Assembly (NCBI RefSeq): GCF_013456555.2
Contig: NZ_CP059154.1
Location: forward strand, 1,054,001 to 1,118,000
DNA from: Natrinema zhouii
Lineage (GTDB): Archaea; Halobacteriota; Halobacteria; Halobacteriales; Natrialbaceae
Direction: 5' to 3'
DNA length: 64,000 nucleotides
A model generated the notes under the pieces. It did no database searches and was not told the DNA's origin. It was given only the letters and a program-made list of their open reading frames with translations. Below are positions 26,193 to 34,106 of this stretch, piece by piece. A program made the translations under genes and the position numbers. Within the stretch, counting starts at the first letter, position 1. The number at the start of each line of letters is the position of its first letter.

Positions 26193-26834
26193 TCAGTCAT
26201 GACTGCGGCGTTCGGCCAGCGCGGCCAGCCGTTTCGGGACGTCCCCGAGTGACAGGTCCTCGAGCACCAGCGCCGTTCCGCCCACGGCTTCGATTCCGCC
26301 GTCGGCCTGCGGATCGTCGCCGACGTGGACTAGATCCTCGGTGGTGACCCCGAGTTCCTCGGCCGTCAGTTCGAAGATTTCAGGAGCGGGCTTGCGCCAG
26401 CCACAGCCGACGCTCGTCACGATCACGTCGAAATCGGCGCGCTCGAAGTCGGATCTGACGAGCGTTCGACCGACCAGCTCCGGGACGCTGCAGTTCGAAC
26501 AGATCGCGACCGGGCCGCGTTCTCGAGCGGCGTCGACCGCCTCGAGCGCGCCGGCTCTCGTCTCGACGGCCGGATCGAACGCCGCGACAACGGCCCGTCG
26601 GGCGGCGTTGTGCTCGTAGTCGACGCCGCGACTCGCCAGTGCACGGGAGACGTGGGCCGGCAGCGGAACCTCCGCACCGTCGGGCGCATCGACGTGTGGC
26701 TCCGCGTAGGCGTCGCCCCAGTCGTCGGGTACCGTCACGTCCCGCTCGGCGAGTTCGGTCGCCACGGCCGCGGCCGGATCGTCCGGCCGGTCGGCGGTCA
26801 CGAGCGTTCCGAAAAGATCGAACGATACGGCCAT
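26193..26834 (-). CDS. HAD-superfamily hydrolase heading the cobamide operon
   Basis: 213 aa. Motif I is SFDLFGTLVT (residues 4-13; D5 is the nucleophile and the usual second Asp is Phe). Motif II is ICSNCSVPE, and motifs III/IV are GWRKPAPEIFEL and LVHVGDDPQADGGIEAVG. It is of the haloacid dehalogenase/phosphatase subgroup. Being first in the cobamide cluster suggests it could dephosphorylate a cobamide intermediate such as alpha-ribazole phosphate or cobamide phosphate. No CobZ or CobC is present in the window. The DxF motif I, instead of DxD, weakens a plain phosphatase call. Confidence 0.8.
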   Translation of the reverse strand: MAVSFDLFGTLVTADRPDDPAAAVATELAERDVTVPDDWGDAYAEPHVDAPDGAEVPLPAHVSRALASRGVDYEHNAARRAVVAAFDPAVETRAGALEAVDAARERGPVAICSNCSVPELVGRTLVRSDFERADFDVIVTSVGCGWRKPAPEIFELTAEELGVTTEDLVHVGDDPQADGGIEAVGGTALVLEDLSLGDVPKRLAALAERRSHD

Positions 26835-26942
26835 GGAACTGTGATTAGAACAAGCTGACTTTAATTCCTCGGTCCGACAGTGTGGGTCGGTACGTCGCGC
26901 AGTAGACCGCTCGAGCGAAACGAGCGCGGACTCGAATCCGTC

Positions 26943-27554
26943 TCAGTCGAGTCGGGCGAACGCGAGGTTCCCCGAGATGTTCTTGATATAGATCTCCACG
27001 ACGTCGCCCTCCTCGGCACCGGGGACGAAGATCGTGTAGCTGCCTTTCTCCGCGACACCGTCGCCCTTGCGGCCGGTGCCGGTGATTTCGACCGTGTAGG
27101 TCTGGCCTTCCTCGACGGCGTCTTGCTGTTGTTGCTGCTGGCTGCTGGTCGAGCGCTTGGTGACGGGCCGGAACGCACCGCAGGCGTCACAGCGCAACAT
27201 CGGCGTTCGGTCCTCGCGGACGAGGCGGGTGTCCGGCAGGCCACACTCCGAACAGAGGACGTACTCGTCGACGTAGGCGTCGATTGCCGCGCTGAGGTCC
27301 GTCTGGGAGAAGGTCCCGTTGTACCGGCCGCGGCCGTTCTCGAGTTTGCCGCTGGTCCCCAGTTCGCGCTGGATGAACCGGTGGAGGTGCTCCGTGTCTC
27401 GGGAGAGCACGTCGGCGATCTCGTCGAGGTTCGTTACGCGCGTAAACGCGCCGTCCTTCTGGGGCTGTGGGTCGGGAATCTGTAACCGCTCTTCGTCGCC
27501 CCCGATATCGGGGACGTCCTCCATCGCTCGGTCGAGACTCGCTTCGTAATCCAT
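26943..27554 (-). CDS. Translation initiation factor aIF2-beta with C-terminal TRAM domain
   Basis: 203 aa. The aIF2-beta core has RLQIPDPQPQKDG, LHRFIQRELGTSGKLENGR and a C4 zinc ribbon (CSECG, then CDACG, residues about 100-121). After a glutamine tract (QQQQQQ) comes a TRAM domain (YTVEITGTGRKGDGVAEKG, then TIFVPGAEEGDVVEIYI), an RNA-binding barrel usually found in tRNA modification enzymes. This fusion is found in one of the haloarchaeal paralogues. Start ATG 27554 is followed by the acidic MDYEASLDRAMEDVPD; the longer frame is non-acidic. Confidence 0.92.
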   Translation of the reverse strand: MDYEASLDRAMEDVPDIGGDEERLQIPDPQPQKDGAFTRVTNLDEIADVLSRDTEHLHRFIQRELGTSGKLENGRGRYNGTFSQTDLSAAIDAYVDEYVLCSECGLPDTRLVREDRTPMLRCDACGAFRPVTKRSTSSQQQQQQDAVEEGQTYTVEITGTGRKGDGVAEKGSYTIFVPGAEEGDVVEIYIKNISGNLAFARLD

Positions 27555-27690
27555 ACGCGAGAACAGGTGATGAGCACGTAAATCCGTTCTGCTATCACAA
27601 TATACCCGGCGGCGAAGCGATAGCGGGGCAGCGAGCGATTCGGTGACGGCGATACTGGGGAAGCGGTCGATACCGCGATATCCCGCCGAC

Positions 27691-28077
27691 TCAGTACGTG
27701 CTTCCCCCGCTCTCGCCGAGCGATCCCTGTTTCTCCTCGTCCAGTTCGTCGAGATCGCGTTCGGCGTTCGCCTCGTTGGGGCTCCCGGCCTCGCCGGTAA
27801 TCTCACCGTAGGCGGCCTCGCGGACTGCCTCCGGGGAGTCGTACTCCTCGTCCGCCAGCCGATCGAAGACGCTGCCCAGCGACTCCGTCTCGTTGGGCAT
27901 GTCGATCGGCTGATCGGCGTACTCCGAGGCGAGTTCCTCGCTGGTCACCGGGTACTCCATCTCGCCGAGGTGGCGTTCGATGTCCTCGAGGATCGATTCG
28001 GTGCGATCGGCCCGCTCGGATTTGCGCTGTTCGGCGCGATCCTGCACGCGGTCGTGGTCGGGGCCATCGTTGCTCAT
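27691..28077 (-). CDS. DUF5789-like haloarchaeal protein
   Basis: 128 aa, very acidic and soluble. The central segment EDIERHLGEMEYPVTSEELA, followed by DMPNETESLGSVFDRL and DSPEAVREAAYGEI, matches the DUF5789 family that is common in haloarchaea and resembles a small winged-helix-like fold. The N-terminal 25 residues and the C-terminal 25 are low complexity. No function is known. It is downstream of, and on the same strand as, the gene at 28078 onward only by orientation; no operon partner. Confidence 0.7.
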   Translation of the reverse strand: MSNDGPDHDRVQDRAEQRKSERADRTESILEDIERHLGEMEYPVTSEELASEYADQPIDMPNETESLGSVFDRLADEEYDSPEAVREAAYGEITGEAGSPNEANAERDLDELDEEKQGSLGESGGSTY

Positions 28078-28311
28078 AGATGGTGGTATCGCGACCCGGC
28101 GGAAAAGCGGCTGGCCGGCGCTCGCGGGGGCCCGTGGCGAACGGCTGTCAATTGCGGCTGCTCCCGACGCGATTCGATGCCACCAACTCCGGGACGACCA
28201 TCCCGATCGAGCTCGCTGGCGGTGTTGTTTCGATCGAAGTGACACCGACGATGTCACTCGATTCCTCACAGCGGATACTTGTGATCCGTTTTCCGAGGTA
28301 ACAGTGACAAG

Positions 28312-28506
28312 ATGGACGAAAGTGACGAGAATCGACGAACGATCGCCGCGTGCGAAGAGTGCGGGTCGCTCTACGCGGCGCTCGAGCTGTCCGAAGACAA
28401 GCTTCGCCCGATCGGTCGCAGGGACGGGTGTCGGTGTGGTGGAACGGATTTCTCGGCAGTCGATGGATCGCTCTCGGATCCGTCCCTCGACGAGACAGAC
28501 GAATAA
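28312..28506 (+). CDS. Small zinc-binding microprotein
   Basis: 64 aa. CEECG (14-18) and CRCGG (40-44) form a probable four-cysteine zinc site, separated by an SLYAALELSEDKLRPIGRRD helix-like stretch. It is acidic at both ends. No known family. Its ATG follows a purine-rich GACAAG. It is one of several such proteins in the window (see 4463, 9733, 11568, 30155, 36284). Confidence 0.65.
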   Translation: MDESDENRRTIAACEECGSLYAALELSEDKLRPIGRRDGCRCGGTDFSAVDGSLSDPSLDETDE

Positions 28507-28745
28507 CCGCTTCGAACGAGACGATCCACGGCTGCCCAGTAGCAGGCGTTCGGTGACCGATTCAAGGCCCAAACGGCTGCCTACTATACGTAGCAACTCG
28601 TTACTCCAGGAGTACGCGGCTCATATATAGAACGGGGAACCCGGTATCCACGTTCGATGACCAGTACACTTCGACGACAGTCATCGTCGTGGAACAGTCG
28701 AACGATCGGTATCTCGGCAGTCGAACTCGGGGACGTGAAGTAACC

Positions 28746-29705
28746 ATGTCGGGACAACAAGGGCCGCAAGGGCCGTTCCCGGGTGGACGTCGCGGTCTCC
28801 TCACCATCGGGCTGGGCCTGGTCGTGATCGCCAGTCTCGTCGCGACGGGTGCAGCGGGCACGTCCGCAGGCGTTGTCGGCCCGGATTCGAACGAGAACGT
28901 CTCGGAGGAAGCGTACGTCGAACCCGCACCGGAGCCGGGCGATCCCTACTTCGAGGCGGCGGCGAACGACGGTAGCTGGGTCAGTTACGAGAACCCGCGT
29001 GACGAGTACCGCAGTCCGTACCTCGGAGACGGCTCCGGGAAAGTCTGTGTCACGCTGGTCAACGAAAACGGCGACCCGGTCGTCGGCGAGTCGGTTCCGA
29101 ACACGTCCGTAACGATCCCCACGAACGACGTGACGCGCTGGCACTCCGATGCCGACCCGATGACCGTCGACTTCCCCATGACGGACAACTACGAACGGCC
29201 GCTCGACGCCGACCAGTTCGGAACCAACCCGGACATCGCGCAGGGTGACGGCTACATGGACTCCCACTGCATCGAGCTGCACGGCCTCCCGGAAGACGCG
29301 ACCGTCGAATACGGCGAAGCGAAGCTCTCCGGCGAGCACGCCGACCGGATCGACGTGGCCGGCTACATTCAACAGGTACCCGAAGGGAACGGCTGGGACA
29401 CGGACATCGACCCGGTCGCGGCCGCGGAGCCGTACGCGGACGCCGGCGGCGGCTGGACCTACGAAACCGAAGCCTCCCACGGACAGGTCGTCGTCGTCCT
29501 GCAACTCGACGCACCGGCCGACGAGCGACTCGAGCCCGGCGGATCGAACGTGACCGAGCCGGCGAAGAACGACTCGAACGACTCCCAGCAGGGAGCCGAC
29601 ACGCAGTCCGACGGGGACGGAGGAGACGACGAGATGCCCGGGTTCGGCGTACTCGCGGCCGTCGTCGCGCTGTCAGTCGCCGCCCTCGCTCGACACTGGG
29701 GGTGA
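28746..29705 (+). CDS. PGF-CTERM-anchored secreted protein
   Basis: 319 aa. Residues about 15-38 form a Sec signal (RRGLLTIGLGLVVIASLVAT). The ectodomain (residues 40-280) is acidic, with two cysteines (KVCVTL and SHCIEL) and YENPRDEYRSPYLGDGSG. A Ser/Thr/Asn-rich linker holds sequons (NDSNDS), followed by PGFGVLAAVVALSVAALA and a final RHWG. The tail is the PGF-CTERM signal processed by archaeosortase ArtA with transfer to a lipid, so the mature protein sits on the S-layer face. An alternative start at 28689 would add 19 residues. The ectodomain fold is unknown. Confidence 0.82.
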   Translation: MSGQQGPQGPFPGGRRGLLTIGLGLVVIASLVATGAAGTSAGVVGPDSNENVSEEAYVEPAPEPGDPYFEAAANDGSWVSYENPRDEYRSPYLGDGSGKVCVTLVNENGDPVVGESVPNTSVTIPTNDVTRWHSDADPMTVDFPMTDNYERPLDADQFGTNPDIAQGDGYMDSHCIELHGLPEDATVEYGEAKLSGEHADRIDVAGYIQQVPEGNGWDTDIDPVAAAEPYADAGGGWTYETEASHGQVVVVLQLDAPADERLEPGGSNVTEPAKNDSNDSQQGADTQSDGDGGDDEMPGFGVLAAVVALSVAALARHWG

Positions 29706-30154
29706 GGCTGTATCGACGCCACGTCTGAATCAGTCAGAGTCCACTCCCGACACGTTCACCGCGGAGAGTGACCGCGGATAGCCCTCCTTCTCACTCACAG
29801 AAACGATGGCTCGGAGAAAGACAGGGAACGGCTACGGGTGTAGCCGGGAACCATGGAGTTCCTCGCACGTCGTGACGGGGTGACCAAATCGAGCGGAATG
29901 ACCCACTGACAGACTGTCGTACCCCCGTCTATCAGAGCGTTCGACCCAACCACTATAATACTGCTGGCCGACGGCACCGGGAAGCGACGAAAACGAACCG
30001 ATAGACCGGGTCAGCCGTGATGTTTGTGTTGGTATACCATACCAGAAGAGCTCCTGTCGACGAGCTATCAACGCCGGATGAGCCGATACACGACTGCGTC
30101 GGACGGGAGTCCAAACCAATTAGGTTTTGACGATCGCCGCGAGATACACGACAA
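29706..30154. other. 449-bp intergenic region with a 7-bp-stem hairpin
   Basis: I find no credible gene. CGGCTAC (29829-29835) and GTAGCCG (29840-29846) form a perfect hairpin with loop GGGT, about 125 bp after the PGF-CTERM stop. A palindromic GGTATACC is near 30031. The composition becomes AT-richer toward the start of the next gene. No T-tract follows the hairpin, so a regulatory or RNA role is possible. Confidence 0.4.
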
Positions 30155-30382
30155 ATGACGAACACAAACGAGTCGGACGAGGGCGCCCCACGCGTCCCGG
30201 TCGTCTGTCCTGACTGTGAAACGACCTCTCGCGTCCCCCTGTCGGAGCTCGCCGACGCCATCGACCGACATAACGAACAGCTCCACGACGGCGACGACGT
30301 CGCTGCGGTCGATCCCGACATCGCCGACCGAATCGCGGACCTCGCCGCTACCGATCTCGGACTCCTCGAGGGCGATCAGTAA
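30155..30382 (+). CDS. Small zinc-finger-like haloarchaeal protein
   Basis: 75 aa. VVCPDCETTSRVPLSELADAIDRHNEQLH has one CxxC plus a histidine pair (HNEQLH), a possible single zinc finger near residues 17-43. The C-terminal helix is acidic. No recognised function. A TATA-like TTAGGTTTTGAC lies about 35 nt upstream. It is not obviously co-transcribed with the next gene (98-bp gap). Confidence 0.7.
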   Translation: MTNTNESDEGAPRVPVVCPDCETTSRVPLSELADAIDRHNEQLHDGDDVAAVDPDIADRIADLAATDLGLLEGDQ

Positions 30383-30480
30383 ATTCCGTCGAAATCCGAC
30401 CTGTGAGCTTATATTTCACCGGTTCTTACCGTTAGTTCAGTGAGAAGGTTTATACTGGTATACTCGACTCTGTCCACCAT

Positions 30481-30909
30481 ATGGAACGTGAGAACGCAAC
30501 GGGAGACGCCGACGATAGCCGTGTCGGCGCGGAATCCCCAGACCAGGACAGCACAGCGATTCCCATCGAAACGCCGGCGACAGCGACGATCGCGGCGACG
30601 GGACCGATGTCGAACGCTGCCGATGCGAACGGCGACCGGCCGAACGCGCTGACGATAATTGGACAGGGAACGCCCTCGAGTTTCGAACTCACCGTCGACG
30701 GTGAGATCGAACTGGCCGACGAAGATGGGGAAGCGAACGTGACCATTCTCTCGGGGACTACTGTCGAGGGGACGATCGAGACCGGAACGGTGACGTTCCG
30801 ATTTACCGGCGATCTGACCGACGTCACGTTCGTCGATCGCGGAATCACGGGCCATAAACCGGCGACGACCCCGAACGTTCACGTCGATTACGCCGCGCCG
30901 GAACGATAA
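30481..30909 (+). CDS. Beta-domain protein related to the C-terminal modules of haloarchaeal secreted proteins
   Basis: 142 aa. Residues about 50-142 resemble a repeat module often found at the C-terminus of haloarchaeal exported enzymes: NALTIIGQGTPSSFELTVDG - GTTVEGTIETGTVTFRFTGD - VNVDY-like end. Here it stands alone behind a 40-residue acidic N-terminus, with no signal peptide and no anchor. The TATA TTTATACT (about 30449-30456) lies 25 nt before the ATG, predicting a leaderless transcript. The function is unknown. Confidence 0.6.
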   Translation: MERENATGDADDSRVGAESPDQDSTAIPIETPATATIAATGPMSNAADANGDRPNALTIIGQGTPSSFELTVDGEIELADEDGEANVTILSGTTVEGTIETGTVTFRFTGDLTDVTFVDRGITGHKPATTPNVHVDYAAPER

Positions 30910-31067
30910 CAGTCGACACCGGGCCCCGCCGGTCACTCTCGATCTCGTCCTGTGGCCGCTCGAAAGGACGGTATGGGGTTTCGGCTCGAAGACAAGGGGC
31001 CCATCGGATTGACGCGGCCTCGAGCGATTGGGAAACACATTCCTCCGAGGAGGCAGTTCCTTTCAGT

Positions 31068-31460
31068 ATGGACGATTCGACGACCGACGATCCGGCGGAG
31101 CCAGCGGCCGGAACCGACGACCCCGAAACCGGTGCCGACGAATCCGAGAGCGAAACGGACGCGGATGCGGAAACGGACGCAGACGCGACCGAGGAAACGG
31201 AAGCGGAAACGGACGCCGAGTGGATGGAACCCGCGGATAAGCCGATCCTCGAGTTCCTCCAGTCCGAAGACGCCTTCGAGCCGACCCAGATCGACGACGA
31301 GGGACTCGCTCCGGCCAAGTACGCGGCCTATCGATGCCGCGAACTGACCAAGTACGGGCTCCTGACCAAACACATGCCCGGCGTCTACGAGGTGTCCGAT
31401 TTGGGGGAACGCTACCTCGCGGACGAGCTCGATCCGAGCGAGCTCGAGGCCGACAAGTAG
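31068..31460 (+). CDS. Winged-helix DNA-binding protein with acidic N-terminal tail
   Basis: 130 aa. The first 50 residues are an Asp/Glu/Thr-rich tail (for example ESETDADAETDADATEE). The rest is a winged helix: EWMEPADKPILEFLQ, YAAYRCRELTKYGLL (recognition helix) and PGVYEVSDLGERYLADEL (wing and C-terminal helix). This matches PhiH1-repressor-like haloarchaeal regulators. It probably acts on its own; the MrfA-like helicase gene is convergent, 63 bp away. Targets are unknown. Confidence 0.8.
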   Translation: MDDSTTDDPAEPAAGTDDPETGADESESETDADAETDADATEETEAETDAEWMEPADKPILEFLQSEDAFEPTQIDDEGLAPAKYAAYRCRELTKYGLLTKHMPGVYEVSDLGERYLADELDPSELEADK

Positions 31461-31523
31461 GAGTAGGATCGACGCGCCCGTATCGAATCCGTTCTCGGTC
31501 GCATTTTCCGCCGCCCGTCACGG

Positions 31524-34106
31524 CTACGAAATCGATGCGGGTGGCCGACGCTCGGTGCCGTCGTCGGGATCGGTTTCCGACTTTGAGAGCAACGCGGCCG
31601 GATCGCACTCGCCGAGCAGCGCGTCGATCACGTCCGTCGCCGCGGGCGCGTACAGCGGCCGGTTGTCGTTGCCACAGCGGTCGTCCATGAGACAGGCGGG
31701 ACAGCCCTCGTCGCGCCCGCACGGGCAGTCGGTCATCAGATCCCGCGCCCGGCGGGCAACTGCCTCGTACTCCTCGTAGATGCGCCGAGAGAAGCCCAGT
31801 CCGCCCTCGACCCCGTCGTAGATGAACCAGCCGCTCGCGTCGGTCCCGTCGGGGAGCCGGTTGGTCGCGAGTCCGCCGAGATCCGCAGCGTCCACCGTCA
31901 GCTCGAGGGGCGCGACGGCGATCATCGCGTGCTCGATGGCGTGGATGCCGCCGAGGTAGCCGTGGAGTCGCGGCGGCAGCTCCTCGCACTCGTCGTTGTG
32001 ATAGTCGCTGTGGGCGGACGTCACCGCCCGTTCGACATCGTCGGGCACTTCGGCCCAGCAGAGCTGGGTCCGCATCTCCAGGGGCGGGACGCCCGTCTCG
32101 AGCCCTACTGCGAGAACGTCGCCGGTCCCGATCTCCCGTTTCATGAAGGTGTCGTGGTGGACCGTGACGGTGCCGTACCCCCAGTTGAGCCGGAACGGGC
32201 CGACGTCGCGGGACTCGCGGACCTCGGTGTCGTAGATCGTCGTCCGGCGCTGGGACTGGGTGTAGTAGTCGACATCGACCGGCTCGAGCGTGACGAACGG
32301 CTGGGGGCGGTCCTCCCGCAGTTCGACGATCTCGTACTGATCGCCCTGATACAGGACCGTCGCGCCCTCGTGGTAGTCCCGGTACGCACGCGCTTTGCCG
32401 ATGGGCTGGTGGCCGATGGTCTCTTCGCCAGCCAGTCGGACCTCGAAGGCGTTCCCGCCGGAGGCGTAGAGATTGAGCTCGCTCTGTGGTCGGTCGCGGT
32501 GGGCGTACGTGACACCGCCCTCGAGCGAGCCCTCGAAATCCCCCGTCCGTCGGCCGTACTCGACGGCTTGTTCCAGTCTCTCGATCCCGCCGAACCGGTC
32601 CGCGTCCTCGCGGCGCAACGGCAGTTCCTGGGCGGCACAGCGCAGGTGCTGGAGGTAGACCGGGTTGTTCGCGAGGTCGACGACCGCGCTTTCGGGCTCC
32701 TCCTCGAGGAGGTACTCCGGATGGCGCAGGATATACTGATCCAGCGTCGAGTGACTGGGAACGAACACCGAGAGCGCCTCGCGCTCGTCGCGTCCCGAGC
32801 GGCCGAGGCGCTGCCAGAACGACTGCCGGGAGCCGGGATACCCCATGAGGATCGTGCCGTCGATCCCGCCGACGTCGATGCCGACCTCGAGCGCGCTGGT
32901 CGTCGCGACGCCGTCGAGCCCTCCGTTCTTGAGCCGGTTCTCGGTACTCCGCCGCGATCGCTTCCCGTGGCCCGCGTTGTACGCCGCGAGGTCGGCGGTT
33001 CCCCGGTAGGGTAAGGTGGGGTTCTCGAGGTGCTCCCGTGCGCGCCCGACGGCCAGTTCCGTTTGCTTGCGCGAATCACAGAACAGCAGCGAGGGAACGC
33101 CGTGATAGCAGCAGTGTGCCCAGACCTCGGGAGCCTCGACGGTGGCGGGGCGTTTGCTCGGCGACCACCCAGTATCACTATCACCGCTGTCACCGTTACC
33201 GTCGCTGTCTCCCTCACCGTCACCGCCATCACTCCCACCTTCGTACTCGCCCCCACCGCCGTCCGTCGGCGGATCCCAGAACGCGAGGTGTCGACGACCG
33301 CTGGGCGAGCCGTCCTCGTCGATCACCGTCGCCGGCTCGCCGGTCAGCGCTCGAGCGTGTTCGGCCGGATTGCCGATCGTTGCCGTGGTCAGCACGTACT
33401 GCGGGTTACCGCCGTACCAGTCGATCAGCCGCCGGGCGCGCCGGAGGATCCGAGCGGCGTGCATCCCGCTGATTCCCGTCCACGAGTGCGCCTCGTCGAT
33501 CACGATCAGTTCGCAGTTCGCGTGGAACCCGGCCCAGCGGTGGTGGCCCTCGAGGTACTGGTTCAGTCCAGCAAAGTTCGTGATGACGACGTTCGCTTCC
33601 TCGCGGATGCGGGACTTCTCCTCGCGTTTCGTGTCGCCGTCGTAGACGCCGACGGCGACGTCCACCCCGAGCGAATCGAAGAGGTCGTTGAGTTCCCGCT
33701 CCTGATCGCGGCTGAGCGCCTTCGTCGGATAGACGAGCAACGCGCGCACGTCTAAATTCTCCTGAAAGCGTCGCGCGATCTGCAGTCCGTACACGTAGGT
33801 CTTCCCGGAGGACGTCGAGGTCGCGACGCAGACGTTCTCGCCGTCGGACAGCGCCTCGAGCGCTTCGGCCTGGTGGCTCCAGAGGTCGACCTCGATTGTC
33901 GCCGCGAGGTCGGCGGGCAACACCTCGCGGGCCGGAACGTGGCTGGCCGGCTCGGCCGGCAGCGTGAACTGTTCGTGGAGCTGTCCGTGGTAGCGACGCG
34001 ACGGATACGTATCGCGTAGCTCCGCGCCGGTCAGCGCGAGGCCGTCCGCTCCGGTGCTGTCCTCCCCGTCGGTCAGCGTCTCGATATCGTCAGTTGGCAT
34101 AGTCAA
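31524..34106 (-). CDS. DEAD/DEAH helicase with DUF1998 zinc domain (MrfA/YprA-like)
   Basis: An 860-aa superfamily 2 helicase. Walker A TSTSSGKT is at residues 96-103, the DEAH box is LIVIDEAHSW, motif III is TTATIGN, and C-terminal RecA motifs are TSALEVGIDVGGID and QRLGRSGR. The C-terminal part has a DUF1998 domain with a four-cysteine cluster (CPCG, CPAC, CG). This is the architecture of bacterial MrfA (YprA) and fungal Hrq1. A 30-residue Gly/Asp linker interrupts the RecA lobes. Its start overlaps the end of the upstream exonuclease-like gene by 4 nt, so the two probably work together in DNA repair. Confidence 0.88.
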   Translation of the reverse strand: MTMPTDDIETLTDGEDSTGADGLALTGAELRDTYPSRRYHGQLHEQFTLPAEPASHVPAREVLPADLAATIEVDLWSHQAEALEALSDGENVCVATSTSSGKTYVYGLQIARRFQENLDVRALLVYPTKALSRDQERELNDLFDSLGVDVAVGVYDGDTKREEKSRIREEANVVITNFAGLNQYLEGHHRWAGFHANCELIVIDEAHSWTGISGMHAARILRRARRLIDWYGGNPQYVLTTATIGNPAEHARALTGEPATVIDEDGSPSGRRHLAFWDPPTDGGGGEYEGGSDGGDGEGDSDGNGDSGDSDTGWSPSKRPATVEAPEVWAHCCYHGVPSLLFCDSRKQTELAVGRAREHLENPTLPYRGTADLAAYNAGHGKRSRRSTENRLKNGGLDGVATTSALEVGIDVGGIDGTILMGYPGSRQSFWQRLGRSGRDEREALSVFVPSHSTLDQYILRHPEYLLEEEPESAVVDLANNPVYLQHLRCAAQELPLRREDADRFGGIERLEQAVEYGRRTGDFEGSLEGGVTYAHRDRPQSELNLYASGGNAFEVRLAGEETIGHQPIGKARAYRDYHEGATVLYQGDQYEIVELREDRPQPFVTLEPVDVDYYTQSQRRTTIYDTEVRESRDVGPFRLNWGYGTVTVHHDTFMKREIGTGDVLAVGLETGVPPLEMRTQLCWAEVPDDVERAVTSAHSDYHNDECEELPPRLHGYLGGIHAIEHAMIAVAPLELTVDAADLGGLATNRLPDGTDASGWFIYDGVEGGLGFSRRIYEEYEAVARRARDLMTDCPCGRDEGCPACLMDDRCGNDNRPLYAPAATDVIDALLGECDPAALLSKSETDPDDGTERRPPASIS

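Noticed and set aside
26835..26942. Cobalamin riboswitch before the cobamide operon
   Set aside because: The 108-bp leader lacks the conserved B12-box sequence and is short; archaea rarely use this riboswitch.
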